Assembly (NCBI GenBank): GCA_017163975.1
Contig: JAFFSR010000394.1
Span: forward strand, 1,800,501-1,864,500
DNA length: 64,000 nt
DNA from: Anastatus disparis
Lineage: Eukaryota; Arthropoda; Insecta; Hymenoptera; Eupelmidae
Direction of reading: 5' to 3'
Part shown: piece after piece, positions 55,685 through 64,000 of the stretch
Layout: each line of letters opens with the position of its first letter
Numbering within the stretch: the stretch's first letter is position 1
Made by a program: the position numbers and the translations under genes
The notes under the pieces: model-generated
What the model saw: the letters and a program-made list of their open reading frames with translations, nothing else
The model's database searches: none
Told to the model about the DNA's origin: nothing

Positions 55685-58600
55685 CGGTCAAAAAGGTTAG
55701 CTATAAAATATAGCTAAAAAATAGTTAAATATATAGCTGTATCGAGCTGTATTTACAGCTATATCGATGTGTTTTTTTAGCTGTTTTTCATAGTTAAAAA
55801 TGCACTTAATTTTATAGTTAATAATTTCGTTATACCGAAAATATTAATAGCTACCATTTCAACTATATTTTATAGCTATTATTATAGTTAAAAAAACACT
55901 TAAATTTTTAGTGTACTAGGTGTTTTTTGCTTTTGATCGGGATTACAATATATCAATAGCTAGATATTCAACTATACTTTATAGCTGAAAATAAATGGTT
56001 TTTAGATATTCTTTATAGTTGAAAATATACCTAATTTTTAGTTGATAATTTGTTTATTACTCATAGATATTTAGCTGAAAAATATGAATATTGCTATAAT
56101 ATAAATAAATATAGCTGTATTTTACTTATATTATTAGCTGTTTTTATAGATGTTTTTTTTTACCGAGAACAGCTGAAAATATAACTGTAATTTCAAGTGT
56201 ATTTTTAGTTGTTTCTTAGCTATATTTTTAACAATTTTTTTAGCTAAATTTTATTAGAGTAGCTTTAGATATACTGAGTTTATTCATATTGTCCTTCCTT
56301 ACCTTCGCTGTAAATTGATTAACCTATACATATTACTCAAATCTAAGTAATAACTGTAGGTCGTCAAATACGCGCGTATTTTTAGTAACGGTAAGATGGA
56401 TCGGTCAGCATATACAGTGTATCTCAACTTCACATTTTGTGGGAGTTGGACACAAATTTCAACGCGTCAAAAACGTTAAGCCAAAAAAATTAGCCAAAAA
56501 TTGCTTTAAAATATAGCTGTTTTGACTCGTTGAAATTTGTGTCCAACTCCCGCAAGTGGTGAGAGTTAAGTACACTTTGTATATAAGACCGATCCATCTT
56601 ACCGTTACTAAAAAATGCGCGCGTGTTTTCTAGCGAACCCCAGGACATTATTACTTAGATTTATCAAAATCCTGCTGAAAAATAATGACGTCTTCCAGTA
56701 CGACTTTGAAAGATGTTTTGAAGACGTCTTGAAGACGTCTTTGAAGACGTTTTGTCGTGTCTTAGATTGGAACAAAATAAGACGTAATTTTTATCGTTCC
56801 GAAATATAGTAACCAAATTACGTCTTTTTATAGTAAAATACTTAAAGACGTATTTTCCAATAAATACTATAGTAAAAGACGTAAATTTTCAAAAAAATTC
56901 TTTTTTAAACGAATGACGTCTTCCTTGTTGAAAATAATGATATCTTCTAAGACATCTTTGAAAGACATCTTGAAAGACATCTTTGAAAAACGTCTTTGTC
57001 GTGTCTTAATTGAAATCAAAAAAGACGTCATTTTCCAATGTTTAGAGGAATTGTTCAACAAATGACGTCTTTATTATTTCAAAACGTATTTTTTTTTAAT
57101 AAAATGACGTCTTTTCTTACGAATTTTTATTTAAAAAATACGTCTTCAAATTATAAAAAGACGTTATTTGTTAAATAGTTTTTCTAAACATTGGGAAAAT
57201 GACGTCTTTTTTGTTCCTATTTAAGATACAAATTCAAAGACGTCTTCAAAAACGTAATTTTCTTCAATTTAGGAAAAATAATGTCATTTTCATGAATTAT
57301 GTCATTGAAAAATGATTTTACATGATAATCATTTTCATTTAAAGGAAAAATAAAACGAGGTTAACCTCGTAGTTTCCATCCTTCGAAAACGAAGAGACAT
57401 TTGCGATTGAACTGAGAGCATTCTGTTTTATATATCTGCGTCTTTGAATTTTGTAGAGGATCGCAAAACTTGAAAATCGCCACCTGGTGAGTTAATATTA
57501 AATTGACGCAATCAACCATCAATTCGACTGTAAGTCACTGCGGCGATTTTCAAGTTTTGCGATCCCTTATAAAAAATCCCTTATACAAATTCCAAAGACG
57601 CAGATATATAAAGCCAGAACGCTCTCAGTTCAATCGCAAATGCTCTTCGTTTTTCGAAGAGTTGAAACTACGAGGTTAACCTCGTTTTTGTTTTTTCCTT
57701 TAAAATGGAAAATGATTATCATGTAAAAGTCATTTTTCAATGACATAATTCATGAAAAATGACGTTATTTTTCCCTAAATTTGGAGAAAATGACGTTTTT
57801 GAAGACGTCTTTGGTTGTGTCTTAATTGGAACAAAAGACGTCATTTTCCCAATGTTTAGAAAAGCTATTTAACAAATAACGTCTTTTATAATTTCAAAGA
57901 CGTATTTTTTAAATAAAAATTCGTAAGAAAAGACGCCATTTTTATTAAAAAAATACTTCTTTGAAATAATAAAAAGACGTCATTTGTTGAACAACTTCTA
58001 AACATTGAAAAATGACGTCTTTTTTTGGTTTCAATTTAAGACACGACCAAAGACGTCTTTCAAAGATGTCTTTCAAAGATGTCTTTCAAAGATGTCTTAG
58101 AAGGACGTCATTATTTTCAACGGGGAAGACGTCATTCGTTTAGAAAAAAATTTTTTTTTGAAAATTTACGTCTTTTACTATTAGTATTTATTGGAAAATA
58201 CGTTGTTGAAATTATTTTACTTATAAAAAAGACGTAATTCGGTTACTATATTTCCTGAACATTAAAAAATTACGTCTTATTTTGTTCCAATCTAAGACAC
58301 GACCAAAGACGTCTTCAAAGACATCTTTCAAAGACGTACTGGAAAGACGCCATTATTTTCAACAGGGTATGTATAGGTTAATCAATTCACAGCGAAGGTA
58401 GCGAAGGACAATATAAATAAATTCGAGTATATCTGAAAGCTACTCTAATAACGTTTACCTAAAAAAATTGTTAAAAATATAGCTAAAAACAGCTAAAAAT
58501 ACAGCTGAAATTACAGTCATATTTTGAGCTGTTCTCGGTCAAAAAAACATCTATAAAAACAGCTAAAAATATAAGTAAAATACAGCTATATTCATTTATA

Positions 58601-59205
58601 TTATAGCAATATTCATGTTTTTTTCAGCTAAGTATCTATGAGTAATAACCAAATTATCAACTAAAAATTTAGTTATATTTTCAACTATAAAGAATATCTA
58701 AAAACCATTTATTTTCAGCTATAAAGTATAGTTAAATATCTAGCTATTAATATATTGTAATAAATACACTAAAAATTTAGGTATTATTTTTAACTATAAT
58801 AATACGAAATTATCAACTATAAAATTAAGTACATTCTTAACTGTAAAAAACAGCTAAAAAACACATCGATATAGCTGTAAAACGAGCACGATACAGCTAT
58901 ATATTTAACTATTTTTTTAGCTATATTTTACAGCTAACCTTTTTTGACCGGGTATAAATACACTAAAAAATTAAGTGTTTTTTTTAACTCTAATAATAGC
59001 TTTAAAATATAGTTGCAAAAGTAGCTATTAATATTTTCGGTAGATAATGAAATTATTAACTATAAAATTAAGTACATTTTTAACTATAAAAAACAGCTAA
59101 AAAAACACATCGATATAGCTGTAAATACAGCTCGATATAGCTATATATTTAACTATTTTTTTAGCTATATTTTATAGCTAACCTTTTTTGACCGAGTATA
59201 ATTAG
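55685..59205. repeat. 3.5-kb near-complete palindrome built of TAGCTATA and GACGTC motifs
   Basis: The left arm (55,685-57,484) and right arm (57,541-59,205) are reverse complements around a loop of about 55 bases. Both ends share CGGTCAAAAAAGGTTAGCTA-type termini next to TATA. From outside in each arm has an outer zone rich in TAGCTATATTTTATAGCT-like words, an inner zone where GACGTC (about 17 copies by eye) alternates with TACGTC and AAGACGT words, and a central zone with ACGAGGTTAACCTCGT mirrored on both sides and AAAACTTGAAAATCGCC next to the loop. Near the right end the terminus occurs twice (about 58,945 and 59,190), so that end is duplicated. There is no convincing coding frame. It is probably a giant non-autonomous foldback element, but the motif density is unusual. 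Confidence 0.92.
56333..56668. mobile_element. Nested ~335-bp MITE, only in the left arm of the giant palindrome
   Basis: The unit has inverted arms of its own. AAATCTAAGTAATAACTG on the left pairs with ATTATTACTTAGATTT on the right, and AACGGTAAGATGGATCGGTC pairs with GACCGATCCATCTTACCGTT. Further in, GAGTTGGACACAAATTTCAA pairs with TTGAAATTTGTGTCCAACTC. The right arm of the host palindrome is continuous where this unit would lie (near 58,375), so it inserted after the palindrome formed. Confidence 0.85.
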
Positions 59206-59324
59206 TATATCAGTAATAATTTTTTATTATATATAATCAGTATATCATTATTAATTTTAAATTAGTATATCATTAATAATAACTAAAACTATTTTTCTCG
59301 AATAATGAATTTTTAAAATTTTAG

Positions 59325-59645
59325 GTCCTGGGCCGTATAATTTAAGCTGGACCCATGGTGGATTTGACTTTTCTAAACGATTGTGGCTTCAGTATTAGCA
59401 TCATTCTCGCATGAATGGAGAATTTTAAAATCGAATGACGAAAAGTGGTTAAAAATCCAAAAATAAGGTAAAAATATTAATATTTATCAAAATAAATTGA
59501 TATTTTTTGTTGAAAAGGGAAAAATTTAGCAGTATAGAAATTCCTTCATTCATGCAAGAATGATACTTATATTGAAGCCAAAACCATTTAGAAAAGTTAA
59601 ATCCATCCATGGGTTAAACCTTACGGTCAAGAGCTTACACGTACA
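59325..59645. mobile_element. ~320-bp foldback MITE
   Basis: The left arm (59,325-59,425) pairs with 59,540-59,645: GGTGGATTTGACTTTTCTAA with TTAGAAAAGTTAAATCCATC, and TGGCTTCAGTATTAGCATCA with TGATACTTATATTGAAGCCA. It has a non-coding core. Confidence 0.82.
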
Positions 59646-59674
59646 AAGGTTCATCGAATGATTGTGGGCTTACC

Positions 59675-60365
59675 TTAGAGCATATAAGGGATCGCATGGA
59701 ATAAGGATTTAACTCGAGTTAGGCCCTTTTGAAATTACGATTGAAAATGTATCTAGGAGATATTCTTTATATGTTTATAAAATGTAGAAGAATAAAACGT
59801 GTCTCTGTATGTTTAAATGATACATTTTCATTATTTCAAATTTCCTGAAAAAATCATATGAAAGCTACAAACAAGTTAACAAACATCAATAATGTTGGAA
59901 TAAAAGGCAAAACTTACAGATTTAAAATCTTTAATGGAATTTTTATCAACATTGCGCAAAATTAGTACAATGAAAATATTTTTCCCTTCGTGAATGAAAA
60001 TGAGGATTCAAAACTGAATGTTTTGTTATATCTTGTATTATGTTAGTAAAAGTTAATAATAAATGTATTCCAAATAATCAAATGATTTTCTTATGATTTA
60101 TTCATCACAATGCCTTAATTATTCATACTAAATTGGCAAAAGGGCCTAACTCGAATTTTTGAATCTTCAACATTTTTTAATAACAATATTGAACTCGAAA
60201 ATACCACTTGGACCTTTTTTATTAAAGTATTTACTATAACATTGTAAAACATCACAATATTTTATAAAGCTGATATCAAGTTAAATAATTTGTTTTTAAT
60301 TACTAAAACTATACTTTTAGAGTTAGGCCTTTCTTCCACGCGATCCCTCATATATACCTGAGAGG
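59675..60365. mobile_element. ~690-bp element with terminal inverted repeats
   Basis: The left end carries CATATAAGGGATCGCATGGA and the right end mirrors it as CCACGCGATCCCTCATATAT. The word GAGTTAGGCC occurs inside both ends. The interior is AT-rich and non-coding. I could not fix the exact target duplication. Confidence 0.72.
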
Positions 60366-60414
60366 AGCATGCAAAGCCAAAAAGTATAAGAAAAAAAAGA
60401 GAAAGAAAGGTAGC

Positions 60415-61560
60415 TTAGGTGAAATTTTTTCTCTCGCGCTTCTTCTCTGTATCTCTTAGTTCAGGTATCTCATCTCTATTCCTGTTAGGTCTACCTTTTG
60501 AGTTTTCTTCTATGTTATTGACTTGATCGCTTTGGGCCGTAAAGAACGATTGATTCAGTTTGACATTTGAATTAAGAATGATCCACATGAACGCATGAAT
60601 AGCATGTATGTTTAGTACACTAAGAATGTATGTCCAAAAGTATGGTATACATAACATTCCCTGAAGAAAGTCAACAAATCTATTTTGTTTGGAAGGCTCT
60701 TTTCTATATTGGTTTTGATTTATTATTCCCTGATCTTGACAACCATTGGTTATTGGTTTTTACGGCCTTGTTTAAATATAATTTGATATTATTTTATTTC
60801 TCGTAATACTGACGTTGTAGGTTAAGGCTCATTATCTAAATCTATGTCTGCGATCATAATTTCGGACTGGTTAGTTCAATAAAAATATAATTTGATATCA
60901 TTTTATTTCTCGTAATACTGACGTTGTAGGTTAAGGCTCATTATCTAAATCTATGTCTGCGATCATAATCTTGACTGGTTAGTTCAATAAAATACAAATC
61001 CTCTTTCTACACCCTCATTGGTTTTCGGAGGTGTTGATTTTAAAGTTTTTGTTTTCACTGTTGATATACCACCCAACGTCTTTTCTTTCATTCTCTCACT
61101 TATATCTTCATTGCTACCTGCCATTTTTGCACTTATCTCTCGATAATAAGCTGCACCAGAGATTCTTGAATTTTTGTTGTTAAAAGTAGAATATATTTTT
61201 GACTTAATTTTTTTTGTTTGTCTTATCAAAGTCCATATTCCTTTAAATCATTAAAATCGTATATTAAGTTGTCTTAACTTATCTCCATGGTGATATTGGA
61301 CGACTGAAATAATCCAAAATATACTTGAAACAGAACTAAACTTTAGCTTTTAACTCATCAAAATATCCTCTTAGGCCATAGCAGGAATATATTGTCACTT
61401 TAATGCTTTTATTAGTGACTTGCCCTTCTAAGAATATGCAGTGTAGCACTTTTAACAAGTCTTTTTTTAAATAGTCAGTACTCCATCTATACTGTTTTAG
61501 AAGCTTTAAAAAGTCCTCTGCATTTACTTATTTCGAGAACTTAAAATTTTAGAATTTTAG
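60415..61560 (-). pseudogene. Unknown protein-like frames, interrupted
   Basis: Minus-strand frames with protein-like composition follow one another. Near 61,500-61,350 about 50 residues contain Y-R-W-S-T-D-Y-L and L-R-G-Y-F-D-E-L. A frame at 61,229-60,984 contains M-A-G-S-N-E-D-I-S-E-R-M-K-E-K and a Lys/Thr/Pro-rich tail. A frame from about 60,760 to 60,415 has a hydrophobic helix-like stretch (I-P-Y-F-W-T-Y-I-L and following) and a long charged Asn/Glu/Arg tail. Stops and a 109-bp duplication separate them. They could be exons of a fast-evolving host gene or a decayed element ORF. I recognise no family. Confidence 0.35.
60774..60992. repeat. Tandem duplication of a 109-bp unit
   Basis: AAATATAATTTGATATTATT at 60,774 recurs from 60,883 with only a few changes across the unit, including GACGTTGTAGGTTAAGGCTC in both. 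The duplication appears recent. Confidence 0.92.
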
Positions 61561-61564
61561 AATT

Positions 61565-61695
61565 TAGACTGATTTTTATTTTAGACAGAAAAATAAATTA
61601 AATGTAAAACTGGAAGCAAAATCATTGAATAGTTTTCGAAATTTGATTAGCGTAAAGAATACATACATACACGCATACACACACACACTAATTAA
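61565..61695. repeat. Single diverged relative of the ~165-bp array unit
   Basis: The segment GGAAGCAAAATCATTGAATA...TTTTCGAAATTTGATTAGCG followed by ACATACATACACG and CACACAC resembles the terminal unit of the array at 51,620-51,710, so both descend from the same mobile or satellite repeat. Confidence 0.55.
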
Positions 61696-61699
61696 AAAA

Positions 61700-62082
61700 A
61701 AAATTTTATTGATCCAATACATTTTCTATAAGAAAGCAAAATGCTTTTAAGGACTCGCACATCCATATAACAATAAAAAAACTAATACTTTCATATTGTA
61801 AACAATGTATATTATTTATGTTTAAAAGATAGACACTATGTTGAAGTGATAGGATAAAGCAAACGTATAAAAAAACTATGAGAAAATTAGATTATTTTTT
61901 GATGAAATTTTGAAATAAATAGAATAAAATTTTTAATTATTTTCTACTGTATCGTCACATTTCGATGATTTTTTTATAATGGTTTTGCACTTGCAAAATA
62001 TATTTGATAGATTAAAAACATTATTTTACGATTCGCTATCTTTCATCTGAAAATCGACATGTTGCGCATATAATTACATACA
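61700..62082. other. Intergenic, nothing recognised
   Basis: AT-rich sequence without coding or structural signals. Confidence 0.45.
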
Positions 62083-62260
62083 TACAATACCACTCAAAAA
62101 TTCGAAAAGAGTTTTATTTTACAGACTGAATTCAAATCGTGATATCTCAAAAACGCATTAATAAATTTAGAAAAATCGGGTGACGTTCTAAAGAGTAAAC
62201 AAAATAGAATCTTTCCATAAGCTGTAGAATATTTCAAACTCTTTCCAAACTTAATTTCAA
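62083..62260 (+). mobile_element. Diverged single end of a Tc1-type foldback
   Basis: ACAATACCACTCAAAAATTC followed by CTGAATTCAAATCGTGATAT resembles the terminus of the 38,040-39,180 element (CAGTACCGCTCAAAAGTTCG...AACTTCAAACTGC) and continues with the same order of words. Only one end is present. Confidence 0.6.
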
Positions 62261-62489
62261 ATGAAACTTCTTTACCGTCAGTATACAGCTTCTATAAAAG
62301 TCATGAAAAAATTATACGCGAGTGAATTGATTCCGTAATGGTACATGCAACGGAATGATGAAAGGAAGTATATATATATACACACAGGTGACCCATTTTA
62401 AATGCCCGACTGAAATATTTCAAATAGAAAGCATTTCTGAAAAAAAACTTTTCAGACAAAAAGTTGTAAGGTTTGGAGAGGGTCATCCA

Positions 62490-63170
62490 TTCGTGACCAT
62501 AACCATGATCATGACGGTCAGCATTGGTCAAATCGATTTTTTTCAAATAAGGACCCCTAATTTTAACTCCAAAAATAGTACAAGCAAAAATTTTACGTCC
62601 AAGTATGTCCTTAACTATGACCATGACCATAATCATTATGATCAGCATAGGTCAAGTTAATTTATTCAAATAGGGACCCCTAACTTTGACACCGAAAATA
62701 AAAAGAGTGGGAAATTTTACGTTTAAGTATGTCCTTAACTATAACGATAACGATGATCATGACCATGACCATGATCATCATATTCGGCATTGGTCAAATC
62801 GATTTTTTCGAATAAGAACCCTAATTTTGACCCCAGAAATAATAAAAGCAAAAAATTTTACGTCTAAGTATGTCCTTATCCATGATCATGATCATGACCA
62901 TGATAACCATGGTAAGCATAGGTCAAGTTAATTTTTTAAAATGGAAATCCCTAACTTCAACACCGAAAATAAAAAGGGCGAAAAATTTTACGTCTAAATA
63001 TGTCCTTAACTATGACCATGACTTGACCATGACCATGATCATCATGGTCAGCATGGATTAAGTTAATTTTTTTAGATGGGAACCATTAACTTTGACTTTG
63101 GAAATAGAAAGAGTAGAAAATTTAACGTCCAAGTATGTCTTTAAACGAGATCAGAACCATGATCATGACA
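62490..63170 (+). repeat. Tandem array of five ~130-bp units with ATGACC-rich core
   Basis: ACGTCYAAGTATGTCCTTAA-type words occur near 62,601, 62,725, 62,866, 62,996 and 63,131, giving periods of 124, 141, 130 and 135. Each unit has a GGTCAAGTTAATTTTTT part, a CCCTAACTTTGACACCGAAA part, and a core of ATGACC/ATGATC hexamers of variable length. In one frame the cores translate as His-Asp repeats and the conserved part as N-F-T-S-K-Y-V-L. The frame is broken between units, so a protein function is unlikely. Confidence 0.9.
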
Positions 63171-63204
63171 TAAAGAACCATGATCACGGCATAAAATGTA
63201 CTAT

Positions 63205-64000
63205 TTTTGGCCACTTTGGAGACGCAAACTAGTAACAGTAGTGGTAAGCCGAAGCTGTCGGAATATATTTTCTGTTCTGTGCAAGTTGGCGGCTCCTGAG
63301 CCTATGCTAGTTTTTGTTATTTAACGTCCTCCTGCTGTTTCGTTTATTAGAAACTTTAACTTGTTAAATGATTTAAGAAATTTTTGTTCGGTCTATTTCC
63401 ATAAAATTATAATGAGGGACTTACAAGCCGATCTCCTTAAAGAGAGGAGTGATGCCAAGTTTCTTAGTAAGCTGTCGGCTGAGCTTTTGTTACAATTGGT
63501 CCAGCACGGTGCTACGCATCATACATCGACGTCTCACACGTGGATTGACCTGATCTTTGTCGATGACGACGACGTGGTGCTTGATGTACGGAACCTACCG
63601 GCGAGCTTTCACAGTCGGCATAATTTGATTGACGTTTGTTTGCCTTACAACACTATAGCTTTAGATAAAAACCTATCATGTATAGAAACTATAAAAATAT
63701 TTGTCCAACTGCATTGGGAGAGAAACTTGCCGGCTGTGATTGGTCGCTGCTTCTGAATGATACAGTTGACCCTAAATCTGCACTTGGTTGCCTCTGTGAC
63801 AATCTCACTACTGCAATCGAGAATTTGATGCCGTTGAAAGCGTTCAAGCCTAATAAGAATAAAGTTTCCATGGATGGATGAGGAATTATCACAGATGCGG
63901 CGTAACAGAGATGCTACATACCGTAGATACAAACGGACAGAGGATGAGCAGTATCTCCTGAGTTTCTGCACTGCGTAGGGTGGTAGACGAACGGACCATG
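63205..64000 (+). mobile_element. Jockey/CR1-type LINE, endonuclease and start of linker, cut by the window end
   Basis: Plus-strand frames cover the second half of a LINE endonuclease. A segment at 63,361-63,675 reads H-K-I-I-M-R-D-L-Q-A-D-L where I-M-G-D-F-N-A-D-L is usual, so the catalytic Asn is lost. It then has T-H-H-T-S-T-S-H-T-W-I-D-L-I and H-S-R-H-N-L-I-D-V. A frame change near 63,676 leads into 63,678-63,881 with C-P-T-A-L-G and N-L-T-T-A-I-E-N-L. A further change near 63,880 leads into a basic R-R-N-R-D-A-T-Y-R-R-Y-K-R region typical of the stretch before the RT. The RT itself would lie beyond 64,000. The first half of the endonuclease is only dimly visible at 63,205-63,360. Confidence 0.8.

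Noticed and set aside
62355..63061. His-Asp repeat protein gene
   Set aside because: The frame breaks between units and the units behave as DNA repeats; kept only as a finding to test.

Overview
The window looks like nuclear DNA of an insect, most plausibly a hymenopteran such as a parasitoid wasp. It is very AT-rich, has tiny GT-AG introns, a TATA-box gene with an AATAAA signal, poly-purine and GAGA tracts, and a dense load of insect-type transposable elements. I infer the lineage from overall character; no lineage marker proves it. There is no operon structure, rRNA, intact tRNA or CRISPR.

Two host loci stand out. (1) At 39,770-40,329 on the minus strand, two intact exons separated by a 58-bp intron encode an internal part of ARMH3 (C10orf76), a Golgi protein that binds PI4KB. 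(2) At 28,856-29,268 on the plus strand is a compact candidate gene for a small secreted cysteine-containing peptide. It has a TATA box, a signal-peptide exon, a phase-1 GTAAGT donor, a short second exon with four cysteines, a stop and a nearby AATAAA. I found no other convincing host coding exon.

Mobile elements fill most of the rest. An I-type LINE (ORF1 tail, endonuclease, RT, degenerate RNase H) lies at 2,950-7,026. Jockey/CR1-type LINE pieces lie at 9,640-12,950 on both strands and at 63,205-64,000. A tRNA-derived SINE occurs at 32,371-32,559 and again at 24,238-27,082, where it is split by a 2.6-kb LINE with a clean 15-bp target-site duplication. A decayed Polinton/Maverick capsid-gene block lies at 34,130-36,264. 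A Mutator-like transposase relic (48,690-49,700) carries a nested MITE with a 3-bp TAA duplication. A Gypsy RT relic and a possible LTR sit at 47,080-48,138.

The most unusual property is the number and size of palindromes. A 3.9-kb inverted repeat lies at 40,408-44,300 beside the ARMH3 exons. A 3.5-kb inverted repeat with a loop of only about 55 bp lies at 55,685-59,205; its arms are built of TAGCTATA-type and GACGTC-type motifs. Smaller foldback elements lie at 8,149, 9,477, 14,294, 38,040, 44,705, 51,958, 52,672, 54,345, 59,325 and 59,675. Tandem arrays of about 165 bp (50,060-51,670) and about 130 bp (62,490-63,170) add to this.

Layout: 1-17 kb is retrotransposon and foldback rich; 17-24 kb and 27-32 kb are AT-rich gene-poor DNA with GAGA-rich islands and the peptide gene; 32-49 kb holds the SINE, Polinton block, Tc1-like foldback, ARMH3 exons, giant palindrome, Gypsy and MULE relics; 50-64 kb is tandem arrays and stacked palindromes ending in a LINE that runs off the window.
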